Origin: Gossypium raimondii | Taxonomy: Eukaryota; Streptophyta; Magnoliopsida; Malvales; Malvaceae | Assembly (NCBI RefSeq): GCF_025698545.1 | Contig: NC_068575.1 | Span: 58,475,980 to 58,539,979 of the forward strand | DNA: 64,000 nucleotides | Direction of reading: 5' to 3' | Shown here: one piece after another, positions 50,462-61,384 of the stretch | Layout: the number at the start of each line of letters is the position of its first letter | Numbering within the stretch: the first letter of the stretch is position 1 | Position numbers and translations under genes: made by a program | Notes under the pieces: generated by a model | Seen by the model: only the letters and a program-made list of their open reading frames with translations | Database searches by the model: none | Told to the model about the DNA's origin: nothing

Positions 50462-52902
50462 TCAATCTGACGTAGCAAGGGCTGATTGCAACACATCTTC
50501 CAGGTATTTTTCAGCAGCAGCATACTGCCTTTTCTTGTCCTCAATTGCTAAGGCAGCTAAAGCTTTATCCTGCACGAACAAAAATAAAATAACGGTAACA
50601 CTGCGCACTTCTTTAGAGCACATTCCCTCCTTGCAAGGACAAGGATATGGAAACTAGGGCCCCAAGTCCAAAACATTCTAGACAAAGATGAAGACCAAAA
50701 TTGAACTTTGAACATAGACCATCTGAATTAACAATGTTACCTATATTATGACTTGTCAATAAGGATGCAAGTTTTACATAACATGCAGTGCCAAGCAGGG
50801 TACCACCAAAATGTTAAGACACGTGGAAAAAGTGCGTCTACTTATGTGTTTGATGAGATTAAATGCACATCAAATATAAATTCTGTTCATTTATTTATAT
50901 CAAAACCATAAACAATCTTGAGAAAGAAATATACAAAAATACTATGCGAAGCTTCACTACAAAGATCCATAGAAACCTCATATATTTACAATTACTATTT
51001 TACTCTTGTAGCTTTACATGAAGACATGATGGGTGATGAACAGACAAGAGGATCCATTACCAAAGAGTCTGATATAGGAAATAAAGACCAAGTATAATGG
51101 AGAAGAAATTTTGATATGTATATAGAAAACATTAACACCAAAGCACAATAGTGCTCCAATGCCAACCATGATAACATATTACCGGAGGTAGGTCCTGGTA
51201 GCTCCTCAAAGTATCTAAGATGGGTTTGGTCTTCTTCTCTAAGTCCTTCCTGTGTTCGGCCATTTCAACCAACACCCCATGATTAATTTCAGGTGTGTAG
51301 CCCACACGATTCAGTAATGCCTGTCAAACAAGATTAAGCATAAATGAAACGCAGAAAGAATTCATGCAAGCAACATATAGGTGATAATTAGATCGCCAAA
51401 ATCTTGATAAATTAACAATGAGTGAGAAAACAAGAATAGGTACATCCTTGTAGCTTTATATGCAGTACTTTATTATTTAAATTCCAATATATGCAAAAGT
51501 GCAATATTCACCAAGGAAAATGATTCTTCTACTAAAATGATCTAATGATAAATTGTCCAAGACTATGAACTAGTACCTCAGCTAATGATTTTTTCAGCTT
51601 TAAAACAGAATCCGTACAATAATTCTATTCCAACTCTACCTATATATGAAGTTCTAAGTCTCCTGTTCAATCCATTTTATTTATAATTTCGAATAGTAAT
51701 AAAAAGTCATTTTATACATTGAAATGTCCTGTCTATATGATTGATAAACTTTAACCCTACCACTCAAATCAAACCATGCATATCCAGTTAAATTTCATCC
51801 ACTTACGGCAGAGGCAGCTTCTCTTTCCACCCATTTTTGTCCCTTTTAACTGATAAATAGCATGTTCATCTCAGAAGAACCAACAGCTTAAATTTCTGTA
51901 ACTAGTTTTGCATCTTAATGCATCCCTGAAAATTAAAATACAAAGGATACCTTATAGTTGTTAAACTGTTGCATGTACTGTCGCTCCTTTGATGCCATAA
52001 CACCCAAGTTCGTCTTCCAATTTTCCATTTGAGCATCACATGGAGCCACATCATCTTCTAGTTGTGCTAATGTCCTATATGAAAATATCAATTTCTTCTC
52101 AATAACCATCAAATAGATTCAAACGAAGGGCTAAAATTAGGGTGGTAAACGTACAAATTCCTTACCTTTTCAAATAGGTTAACCTAGCTATTGCTTTTCG
52201 AGTATACTCAAGAAGAGTTTTGGACTCTTTGTGCACTTTAGCCCTCTTCTCATCTACCCCAGTCTTTCTCAAAGAAATATCACCCATTGCTACAAGAAAA
52301 CTAGATCCATTTTGTTTTTCTTCCTCGTTAGGTTCCAAATATAATACATGGAAATCAACATGAATTACGGAAGTTTTCAAAATTGTAAATCGAAAGCAAC
52401 CCACCTACTAAGTTCGGTGTCTCGAATATTCAACAAATTAGCAACGTTTGCCAGAACTTGCGCCGATGCAACCACATTTGACGGCAAACTCTCCTGCGCT
52501 AATCCTACGTTCTCCAATATCTCTCTAATTCGAGCAGCTATAAGAGATTTCAATTTTAGGAAGAACAAGATGAAATTGTTTGAATTTGAGAATTTCAATT
52601 CAATTTAGAAAGAAAAATAAAAACAAATTAGGACCTTGAGAACGGTATTCGGCGGCTTTCTGGCGAAAATCGTTGGCAACAATGTTGGCAGCTTGAGTCT
52701 TTGCCTGCGAGACGGTAGCCAGATTGTACAAATGAGCAATGCTTCGCGGAGTGTATTCGAAATCAGGGACTTCTTTCCCGGCGGCATCGAACTGAGCCGC
52801 CAGCCACGCCTTCACTTCCGCAATTCGAGCGGCATTGGATCCGCCGCCCTTTGTTGCATCCGTTACCACCGGTTCACCCACTCCGGAGATCATTTCATTC
52901 AT
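50462..52902 (-). CDS. AUG1: HAUS augmin-like complex subunit 1, 6 exons
   Basis: Subunit of augmin, which recruits gamma-tubulin to existing microtubules to branch the spindle and phragmoplast. Exons, in transcript order: 52902-52635, 52537-52405, 52300-52166, 52074-51951, 51320-51183, 50569-50462; GT-AG, 301 residues. Family blocks include KAWLAAQFDAAGKEVPDFEY near the N-terminus, LYNLATVSQAKTQAANIV, ARIREILENVGL, LPSNVVASAQVLANVANLLN, the basic KAIARLTYLKR helix, LNRVGYTPEI and a C-terminal KYLEDVLQSALATSD. The protein is mostly predicted helix and coiled coil. I chose the first ATG (52902); a second ATG lies three codons on (52893). It is convergent with the KIWI gene. It is recognised with high confidence by resemblance to Arabidopsis AUG1. 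Confidence 0.93.
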
Positions 52903-53180
52903 TTTTTAAGTCGTGAGTCGACTCAGTGAGTTGGAAGCGAGTACCACAGATTCTGATTCTGAAGGAGAAGAGGGTTACGCAAACCGTCGCAGGACCAAAC
53001 GGAAAAATGTTGATCTCGCCGTCGCCGGGATAACTTTTCAATTTTCAATAGAACTGATCAAATTGTTTGATCGAAAATAACATTTTAACCCCCCCCCCAT
53101 TTAAATTGGAAAAAAAAAAAACTCGCCCGGGTTTATTTATGGCATTATTTCTAAACTAATTTGAAATGAAAAGATAAAAA

Positions 53181-53406
53181 GGATTAAACTACCAAAATAG
53201 TTACTTTTGTTTGACTCAGGTTACATTTTAGTCATTTATATTTGATATGTTACATTTTAGTCACTTACGCTATCGTGTTATAACATTTTAATCACTAAGC
53301 CATTAATTACTCTTAACGGTGTAATGGTAAGCTAACTTGTCACGTTAAACCATCATTTCAAATGAAAATTTTAGATTAAATTATATAATTGGTCCCTATG
53401 TTTTTC
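53181..53406 (+). repeat. Left terminal inverted repeat of the MULE
   Basis: Pairs with 57970-58193 in inverted orientation over about 225 bp, with scattered mismatches. The outer end is GGATTAAACTACC. Confidence 0.85.
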
Positions 53407-54411
53407 GTTTTGAACAATTTTTTTTCTTTTATGTTGTTTTAGCTTCCTTCTTTTTCTTCTTATTTTCCATTCTTTTGTCAAGAAGTCTAAACAGAAAGAT
53501 TAACTTGTTAGTAAGAAGAGGATTATTAATACGAGGGTGAATAGTTTTTTTTCTTAAAAAAAAAAGAAAGGAAAGATGATGACGGTGTAGTGCCAAAGCA
53601 AAATCTTGAGAAGCAAATAGAGAAACAAAAGGGATGCATGGCTGGCTTCCTTCAGATCTTTGATCGTCATTGACTTCTCTATGGCAAATGCCTTTGCTCC
53701 CCTAAGTGCATGTAACAGCTCGATTTCGACCCTAATCGGATATAGTAGTTTCAGGACTACAAATTTGAGTCAAAAAATATTTTAATATTATTTCGTGTGT
53801 TTATTATGTGTGAATTTGATTGTGTGAAATTTTCGTGTTCTAATTTTATCGTTTGAGTGGCCAATTAAAGAAAAAGAGCTTAATTGCGTAAAATGAAAAA
53901 TTGGCTAGTTAATGTGTAAAGTGTTAAATTGCTAATTTCTTTTTAATATGGAGTCCTTAATAGGTAATAAGCCCACTATTAAGTGAGTGAGTGATAATGA
54001 TCAAGAATGACCTTGTATTATAAAGTATAAATATTTAGAAACAAAGGTTAAGAAGGTAAATTAATAATATGTTAATATATGTTAACTAATAACAAATTAT
54101 AATTCATTAGTCATTGTAAAAGCTTGATTCAAGATCAAGAACCGAAGAAAACGGAATTGGATAGGGGGAAGTTGAAAGTAATCGAGTAGTCGACTGTGTT
54201 CGTCGAAATTTGAGGTAAGTCGATGAGCTTTTAAATTTTGTTCAATTCATTGGTATATAGTAGATAGGTGATAAATGGAATTATTGAATGTATTAGAAGT
54301 CTTGGCCGATTGTATTTGTTGAAATAGGTAAGTTATTTGAGTTCAATTCAATTGATAATTAATGTCTGTAAGCCCGTACTAACCCTAGAAATGCATGGGA
54401 TTTTCTGATAA

Positions 54412-54621
54412 GTGTTTTCGTGTAAGACCACGTCTAGGATGTTGGCATCGACTTGTGTTTTCGTGTAAGACCACGTCTGGGACGTTGGCATCAACTTGTG
54501 TTTTCATGTAAGACCACATCTGGGACGTTGGCATCGACTTGTGTTTTCTGTAAGACCCTGTCCGGGACAGCGGCGTCGATCCGTGATTACATGTAAGACC
54601 ATGTTTGGGACGTTGGCATTG
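54412..54621. repeat. 43-bp minisatellite, five copies
   Basis: Units begin at 54412, 54455, 54498, 54541 and 54583. The consensus is like GTGTTTTCGTGTAAGACCAC followed by GTCTGGGACGTTGGCATCGACTT. The last two units are the most diverged. It lies inside the LTR-type insertion. Confidence 0.9.
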
Positions 54622-55367
54622 TACGAATCTTACGACTATTCTCGTATCCTATTTAATTTCAACCGATTCAACGGGCAATGTTAAAGGAAGACGGTTATAT
54701 AATTGAAATATATGTGCAGGTATGTATTAGTTAAATAAATATATGGAAATAAGGTAAGTTATTCATTTGGAATTATATATAGTATGTTTGTACAAGTTTC
54801 GTATTATTATCGTTGTATATATGTGTATAATTCGGATTTTGGTTGATAACTATATTGTTAAAGGTAAAAGTTTTATATGCATTTTACAAGGACATAATCG
54901 GTTATTAAATTATATATATGTGGTTAAAGTGTGATATGTAATATATAATATTTTTGTATAATAAACTATGTGCCTTTAATTCTTACTAGTTAAATATTAT
55001 TTATGCTTACAACTTACTAAGCTTTAAATAGCTTGTTGTATGTGTTTGTGTTTGTTTATCTTTGATTTATAGATTTTGAAGTCGTTACGAGCTTGGGGAT
55101 CATCAGTAAAGCCTATCAAACTATCGACTAATTACGGTATCTTATAAGTTGAAATTTAATTTGGGGCTATGGCATGTATAGATTAGATTTTAAGTTTGCT
55201 TAATTCGAATGTGTATATACTAAAGCCATGCGAAAATGGCTTAATTAGCTTGTTGTGTTCGTTTTTGGGTGAATTATGGTTTAAGCATATTTTGGTTATG
55301 GTTAAGCATTTTATGGATGGTATTATATATGTGAATGTTACGTGTGACTTGTTTGAATTAGTAGTAA

Positions 55368-55422
55368 AGTGAATATATGATATGATTTATAAATAGTGAA
55401 TATATGATATGATTTATAAATA
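55368..55422. repeat. 27-bp tandem duplication
   Basis: Two copies of a 27-bp unit starting AGTGAATATATGATATG at 55368 and 55395, within the LTR-type insertion. Confidence 0.85.
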
Positions 55423-55671
55423 GAAGTGTACTTGTAGATGTCGAGGTGAATTACTTTAGTATTATTGATAAAGTAAATGAATGTTTGCATATTCAATTGT
55501 GTATTGATTTGGATTTGTGGTTTGGATATGAAATTTCAAATGGTATGTTTAATTAGTGAGGTTGATTTTAAATGATAGTATATGTGTATATGTTTGATAA
55601 ATTAATGTGATTACCGATAGTTATAAATTTGATATTTATTTTATAGCATGTAATAATATGGTATGGATTAA

Positions 55672-55673
<2 letters not shown>

Positions 55674-55722
<49 letters not shown>
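55674..55722. repeat. (TA)n microsatellite
   Basis: An uninterrupted AT dinucleotide run of nearly 50 bp inside the LTR-type insertion. Confidence 0.95.
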
Positions 55723-55725
<3 letters not shown>

Positions 55726-56737
55726 GGAAATGAAATGCTTAGTTTGTATGGTAATGTAATGAAATATAGACTTTGGAAGTGGTTTAAATATGAGCATTTG
55801 TGCGCATGCATTTAAATAGATAGTTCGATTATATGTATTTAAACAGGTAAATGATATGTCGTATATGCATTGGTATTGGATGATCAATTTGGTTAGTTTG
55901 ATGTTAGATTTATTTTAGGCATATAATGCAATAGACAAATTGGTATTAGTTTAGCCACTTCAATTCGATTATTTAGTAAAGAAAATTTCTATGCCTGGGT
56001 TTGCATTCGGTTTTAAATAGGACAAATTAGTCTGATCACATGATTTTATTATAAGCCATGTATATTCGGCTATGGTAGGAGTTTGTGATAGGTAATTAAA
56101 AATGATGCAAATAGATTCGGATTTGTATTTTGATTATAAGATTTGTAAATGTTTGAATGTACTTGGATTATGGATCAAATGATATTAAATTGTATGTGTG
56201 TGAGTTTGTTAATGAATTTGATTAGTTTCTATATAGGTAGCCAAGTGGAAATGACCTATTTTTCTTTATGCTTGCATTCAGTTTGTTTAACCATGATTTA
56301 TTCATTAATAGTTATGCTTGGTTTTGAAGCTTTTGTTAAATTTGATTAAAATGGTGTTTTAGTTTATGCATATTCGGTCATGGGTTAAATTCATGTTAGT
56401 TATTATATTTATTAGTATAAGAATATAATTTGTTATTCAAGTTGTATTTATATTTGATTAATTTATGTATAGGTTGAATAAGAATTTTGAGATTTAATAA
56501 ATAGGTATAAGGAAATATTGTATTTTCAAATAGATTATATTTGTTTCATGTTTAATTCAAAAGTGTGGTTGACTATGAAATTTGATTAAGTGTTGTATTA
56601 TCTTAATGAATATATATAATGTTTCTTGGAAATGGTAAGATTATATATTTGACTAAGAATAGTGAAATTTTAATTTATTCAAATTGAGAAAATGTACACC
56701 TTTATTATATTTGAATGGTTAGTCTATGTATTCAATT

Positions 56738-57160
56738 TAGAGGTGATCATGGGCCCTCAGAAAAAAATTTCGGCCCGTGTCCTAGGCCCGGGCCCGGTCC
56801 TGCTCGGCCCGAAATATGGGCCTAAAATTTTGTTTAGATCCGGCTTGGGAAAAAATTCTTAAGCCCGAGCCCGGCCCAGCCCGGCTCATTTTTTAATAAA
56901 CACCGAAAATTTATTTTAAAAATAAAAAATAAAAAAACGTATTTTAAAAATATTTTAAAATTAAAAATTAAAAAATATATTTATTATATTCGAGCCGGGC
57001 TCGGGCCAAAAAGTGGTGCCCGAGGCCCGGTCTGTTTTCTAAACGGGCCTCGTTTTTTTGCCCAAACCCATATTTCTGGCCTATATTTTTACCCTAACCC
57101 TCCCATATTTCGAGCGGGCCGTCAGGCTGGGTCGGGCCGCCCTGCCCATGATCACCTCTA
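56738..57160. mobile_element. hAT-type MITE nested in the LTR-type insertion
   Basis: A 423-bp element with perfect 17-bp terminal inverted repeats (TAGAGGTGATCATGGGC / GCCCATGATCACCTCTA) and a perfect 8-bp target duplication ATTCAATT (56730-56737 and 57161-57168). The interior is strikingly GC-rich at both ends, with many GGCCCG / CGGGCC strings, around an AT-rich middle. No transposase. The youngest of the three nested insertions by position. Confidence 0.9.
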
Positions 57161-57969
57161 ATTCAATTTGATTGTTAAGCATGCAAATTTGGTTTATTTG
57201 AATTGTTATATTTGATTTTGCTAAGCTAAATATATATAAAAACATAGTGCGTGATTCATTTTTTTTTAGTTTTACCATTTATTAATTAAAATTAGAATTA
57301 AACTTTTGGTTTGGTAATGTCTCGTAACCCCAATCCGGCGATGGTCACGGGTTAGAGGTGTTACAGTGCCTCCTTCATGTGGAAACGCCGATTGACTTTT
57401 ATTTTTTGATCTCTGTATTTTTTCTTCTTCTTCTTTTTCTTTTTTACTTTGGTTTGTATTATTTTATCAACTTTTTTTAATTTGTTTCTGGTGAGTGAAA
57501 AGAAAACGGAGCAAGTGAAGACCGTTGAGACACCAACAATATTGAGAGAATTAGAGAAGCAACCACAAGGTCAAGCAGCAGCTTCACTAGACCATTCGAA
57601 GCAATCTCTAGTTACATTCGAGCTCCGATATTCGGCATCAGAACTTCCCACGCATACTGGTAATCAGAGCAAGTCACCTTTCCCCCTTCCTGTTTTTTAG
57701 TACAAAGAAGGTAGCGCAAGGTCGCCATGGAAATTTTTCAAGGAAGTTCTGATGCTCTCTCTGGATAGCAGAGTTGTCGTTGATGCCAAAAGAAGCCTTA
57801 AGCCCCACGAGATCCATGCGAATGCCTCCATATTATTTGCAAACCAATGCGAAGATGAGGTGGATGACAACAATAAACAATGGTAGCCACCAAGCATAAT
57901 TGCAAGGCTTATGGGATTGGAACCGTTACTAGATTCAAATCCTGAACCAAACGAAAAAGCTCAAAATGA

Positions 57970-58193
57970 TAAAATATAGGGGGTAATTGTATAATTTAAC
58001 CTAAAATTTTTATTTGAAACGATGATTTAATGTGCCACATCAGCTTACCATTACACTGTTAACGATAATTAACAGCTTAGTGACTAAAATGTTACAACAT
58101 GATAATGCAAGTGACTAAAACGTAACATTTTAAACATAAGTGACTAGAATGTAATTTGAGGCAAACAAAAATGATTATTTTGATAGTTTACCC
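57970..58193 (-). repeat. Right terminal inverted repeat of the MULE
   Basis: Inverted partner of 53181-53406. The outer end, in reverse complement, is GGGTAAACTATCAAAATAA. Confidence 0.85.
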
Positions 58194-58203
58194 AAAAGAT
58201 AAA

Positions 58204-59356
58204 TATCTCAATTGTTACAAAATGTTAAGGTTAAACTACAACTAAGGTCAGTAAACTTTACATTTTGGTCACTCAACTTTAAAAAGTTACAAGATAGTCA
58301 CAGAATTATTCAAAAGTTTTCATTTAAGTCACTAAGTTGTTAAAATCATTGTTGTATGACCTTTTTTGTTCATACTGCTTGCACCAATTGAAAGCTCTCA
58401 TTCCCTTCTCTTCTACAACTCAATTTTTTGTTTATGAAACAACTTTAAACGTCACAAACCTACGAACCAAAATCAAAATAGTTTTTTTCTTCAATTTCTG
58501 ACACTGACAGTTGAGTCTACTTGGATCTAAGATATGTTATTCTACTCATCAATGGGTGGGGGTGGTGAAACAGTTAGCTCAATTAATATCTGAACCGAAT
58601 TACCATTAACCGAAACCATAAAAATCTTAATCGTTAACTGAACCGAATTATTTTTCAAAATCTTTTAACCAATCAAAATAATTTCGGTTAATTCGAGCGA
58701 TTAATCGAATTAACTAAAATTTTTACATGTTTATTTTTGCTTTGTTCAAATAAGTTTGAAACATGCAAAAATACCATTGCAATGTTATTTTTTCTCTGCT
58801 TTTAATTAAAAAAACAACAATTGACACAAAAACACTAATTTAAAATCATCGTAACAAACATTGAATTAAAAACAATAAAGTTTGAGACTTGAGTGATGAA
58901 ATGAAAAAAAAGAGTTTGAAAATGAAGAAAAAATTCGAAAAAAGTCAAGAAGAATAGAAGATGTTCTATTGTCAAGCGGTGCCCGGTGCCCACCTAAACT
59001 TTATTTTGAGTTTGGCGATGGAAAGAAGAAGAAATAGGACTTCTTCGTTTTAATTTTTTTACTTTTCATTTATTTTGAGTTTAAAAATTAATACTCAATC
59101 AACAATTTTACCTATAATTAAGCCTAAATTATCATTTCTTGGTGTCTAATTAAAGTTTAGCTAATTATCATTTTATGAAAATAATTTTTTCACCTAATGA
59201 AATAATTTTCCTTAATTCAAAACCTTTTTTTCATAAATATTATTATTTTATTTATTTAATTCTTACTGATATATCAGAAACTATCTATTTTAAGACATAA
59301 GTAAACTATTTATCAGTAAACAGCTTAAGCTACAGTCTTATAATTCCCAAAGAAAA
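58204..59356. other. Intergenic region with a lone repeat arm
   Basis: About 58220-58365 reads AAACTACAACTAAGGTCAG and then TTTTGGTCACTCAACTTT and CATTTAAGTCACTAAG. It resembles one arm of another Mutator-type repeat family, but no opposite arm was found nearby. Around 58590-58720 the motif AACCGAATTA recurs in both orientations; this looks like decayed repeat DNA. No gene is seen. Confidence 0.5.
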
Positions 59357-60225
59357 TCATAGTTTGACTTTCCCTGCAAGCATAAAAGCCTTGTAAGCAA
59401 TTGATCTAACCAAATTAGACCTACCCCATGCACTCTTCAATTCTTTCACAACATTTTCAGACAACAAATCAACGCCCTGATTTTTCGCTGTAACAACCGC
59501 CGACCAAGATCTCAACATTCTCAACAATCCCTCGAACGACAGTTTCTTAGGTATGTCCAACGCCAATGGCTGCCCTTCAGATCCCAAACCAACACTTTCA
59601 AATGGAAAAGGCAGTGTTTTATACCCATCAAAAACGTACTGAATGTTGGGGTTCCAATAAGGAAGCGTGGTGTCGTGGAACCGCTTCATTACGGGATCAA
59701 ATGTTGGGCTAACGGCGATGTCGTTGTAGCACCAGATGGCGACGATACCGCCGGGCTTCCGTAGAAGTCTGGTTACCAGAGAGTAGAACTTTGGTAGATC
59801 GAACCAGTGAACTGCTTGAGCCACCGTGATTAAATCGACTGAGTTTTCACCTCCGATTGAAGATAGCAATTCCTCGTCGGAGATTGACAACGGAGTGTAG
59901 AGATATTTTACCTTTGGGTGCGGTATTGCGTGTTGTAATTGGGCTTCACTCACATCAGTGCCGATCACCTGCTCGTAATGCTCAGCAACCTGGAAAATTA
60001 AACATAAAAAAACATAACCTATTGGGTTTCTTTTACCCAGTAAAGTAATTTGGAAACTTGGGAAATAGTACTGACACCAATAGCAGCTTGACCATTGCCT
60101 GTGCCCACATCCCAAGCCAGAGAGCGGTGGAGAGTGCGAGCGGCAAGCATAGAATACCACTGGAAGGGATACGTTGGCCTTGCGTCTAAGTAAAGATCTG
60201 CTTGCTGGTCGAACAATCCTGCCAT
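59357..60225 (-). CDS. SAM-dependent methyltransferase (type 11-like), 2 exons
   Basis: A class I methyltransferase of unknown substrate. Exon 1 is 60225-60076 and exon 2 is 59989-59357, joined across an 86-bp GT-AG intron in frame; 260 residues. The N-terminal MAGLFDQQADLYLDARPTYP is typical of a plant family usually annotated as putative methyltransferase. The SAM-binding motif I is WDVGTGNGQAAIG (residues 38-50). Then come HYEQVIGTDVSEAQL (motif II acidic Asp), DLITVAQAVHWFDL (motif IV region) and RKPGGIVAIWCY (motif VI region). All core motifs are intact, so it is probably active. Divergent from the membrane protein gene at 61385. I cannot name its substrate from sequence. Confidence 0.88.
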
Positions 60226-61384
60226 TTTTTCCCGATCTGCTGATTTGGGATTTGCTATCTTGAACTTGATGGCGTTTATGTACTTTGTTTATTGGAATTC
60301 AACTTTATTTATAATGAATTATTTGAATCCAACTATCTATGAAAAATTATTTTAATATTTTATTCTTGAATTTATTTGTTATCAAATTATTCTAAAATAA
60401 ATGAAAAATTCAAACAGCAGTTGAGTCGGGCAAGTAATGTATAGATTATTAAAGGGATATTATAGTACGTGTAATTTGTTGGAGTTACATAGGCGTTTTT
60501 TAATTGTATAACACCGTCATTCCATTGAACAGATACTCTTTCACTCATACGAAAGCGAGACAATTATTTTCACCTAATTTAAAAAGGAAAAACAGTTTTT
60601 TAGGAAAATAAAATACCTTTTCTTCAAGCATATTTATTTTTAACCTAAGTAAAAATAAATTAATTTAATTTCTTTATTTTTTAATCTAATAAAATATTAT
60701 GTCAATAATTTATACCTGATTTCAAAAAGACTGTGCCAATAATTTATACCTGATTTCAAAAAGACTGTGCCATATAGAAAAATTGAATTAAAATTAAATT
60801 TTAATATATATAAATACACCAAATTAAGGTTAATGTATAACATTATAAATCGTATCAAAATTTATGTATAAATTTAATATTTATCTCGAATATTTTATGA
60901 TACTTTAAAATATAATTACAAAATGTTATCATTATTAATTTTTTTTAAAAAATATAGTTATTATCTTTCACGGACTTGATCATTTGGATTTGGGTTGACG
61001 GTCAAGCTTGGGAAGCCTAATGTTGAATTTAATAATTTTAAATATGTACGGTCTTAAAAAGGTGAGCATCAACCATATAACAAAAATATAAACCGAACAC
61101 GTTGTCATTCTCTCTCTTAATCCACATTCCCACCTTGTAAATTTGACAAAAATGAACCATTTTTTACGTAAACAAATTTTTGAACATGCGTAACTTCGGA
61201 GAATCCCACCATAGTTCATCCAGCCTGCAACAACAACATAACAACCTAGGCAAAATCCCATCTCTAATGGGTCCTTTCGATCCCATTAGTCTAAAGCATG
61301 GTTCATCAGCACGACGGGGAGATACTCATATTTGTTTGTAATAATCATATATAATAATAATTCCTTTCTTTGTACATTTCTCAA
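60226..61384. other. Intergenic region between divergent genes
   Basis: Upstream sequences of the methyltransferase (-) and the small membrane protein gene (+). It contains a 34-bp tandem duplication (60703-60770). No gene is recognised; a 93-codon antisense open frame at 60980-61261 has no family resemblance that I can see. Confidence 0.55.
60703..60770. repeat. 34-bp tandem duplication
   Basis: Two identical 34-bp units start at 60703 and 60737, each with CAATAATTTATACCTGATTT. Confidence 0.9.

Larger units (their letters stand above)
53711..57365. mobile_element. LTR-type insertion (probable solo LTR), 3.65 kb
   Basis: Begins TGTAACAGCTCGATTTCGACC and ends GGTTAGAGGTGTTACA, with TG...CA ends in a TGTAACA/TGTTACA short inverted pair. 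The flanks GTGCA (53706-53710) and GTGCC (57366-57370) form a 5-bp target duplication with one mismatch. There is no gag-pol coding sequence. It includes a 43-bp minisatellite, a TA microsatellite and a nested hAT-type MITE. Without the MITE it is about 3.2 kb, long for an LTR, so a solo LTR or a non-autonomous element of the same type are both possible. Confidence 0.65.
53577..57974 (+). pseudogene. LONGIFOLIA/TRM-like gene fragment, captured and disrupted
   Basis: The segment 53577-53710 gives, after a frameshift next to ATGATGACG, NLEKQIEKQKGCMAGFLQIFDRH followed by an in-frame TGA. This is the N-terminal motif of plant LONGIFOLIA (TON1-recruiting motif) proteins, which act on cortical microtubules and organ elongation. 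The LTR-type element (53711-57365) interrupts it. Beyond, 57490-57660 continues with EKKTEQVKTVETPTI and LDHSKQSLVTFE. After what looks like a shrunken intron (about 57660-57699), SARSPWKFFKEV and VVVDAKRSLKPHEI follow, then a TAG and PPSIIARLMGLEPLL, the RLMGLE motif of the family. It stops at the MULE right TIR. Stops, frameshifts and the insertion make it non-functional. The identification rests on remembered family motifs. Confidence 0.7.
53169..58203. mobile_element. Pack-MULE: Mutator-like element with captured gene fragment
   Basis: Terminal inverted repeats of about 225 bp lie at 53181-53406 and 57970-58193. Shared landmarks, read inward from either end, are TAAACTA(C/T)CAAAATA, TTTTGTTTG.CTCA, TTACATT(T/C)TAGTCACTTA, GTGTAATGGTAAGCT and AATTTTAG.TTAAATTATA. 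Both ends abut AAAAGATAAA (53169-53178, 58194-58203), consistent with a 9-10-bp Mutator-type target duplication, although two A bases separate the left copy from the TIR. The interior contains no transposase but has exons of a LONGIFOLIA-like gene, so it is a gene-carrying non-autonomous MULE. It was later split by an LTR-type insertion. Confidence 0.75.

Noticed and set aside
55636-56349. Open frames inside the LTR-type insertion as gag/pol remnants
   Set aside because: They are low-complexity AT-rich frames, one of them running through the TA microsatellite, without retroviral-type motifs.
56755-57143. GC-rich block as a CpG island promoter
   Set aside because: It is the interior of a hAT-type MITE with exact TIRs and target duplication; no gene starts there.
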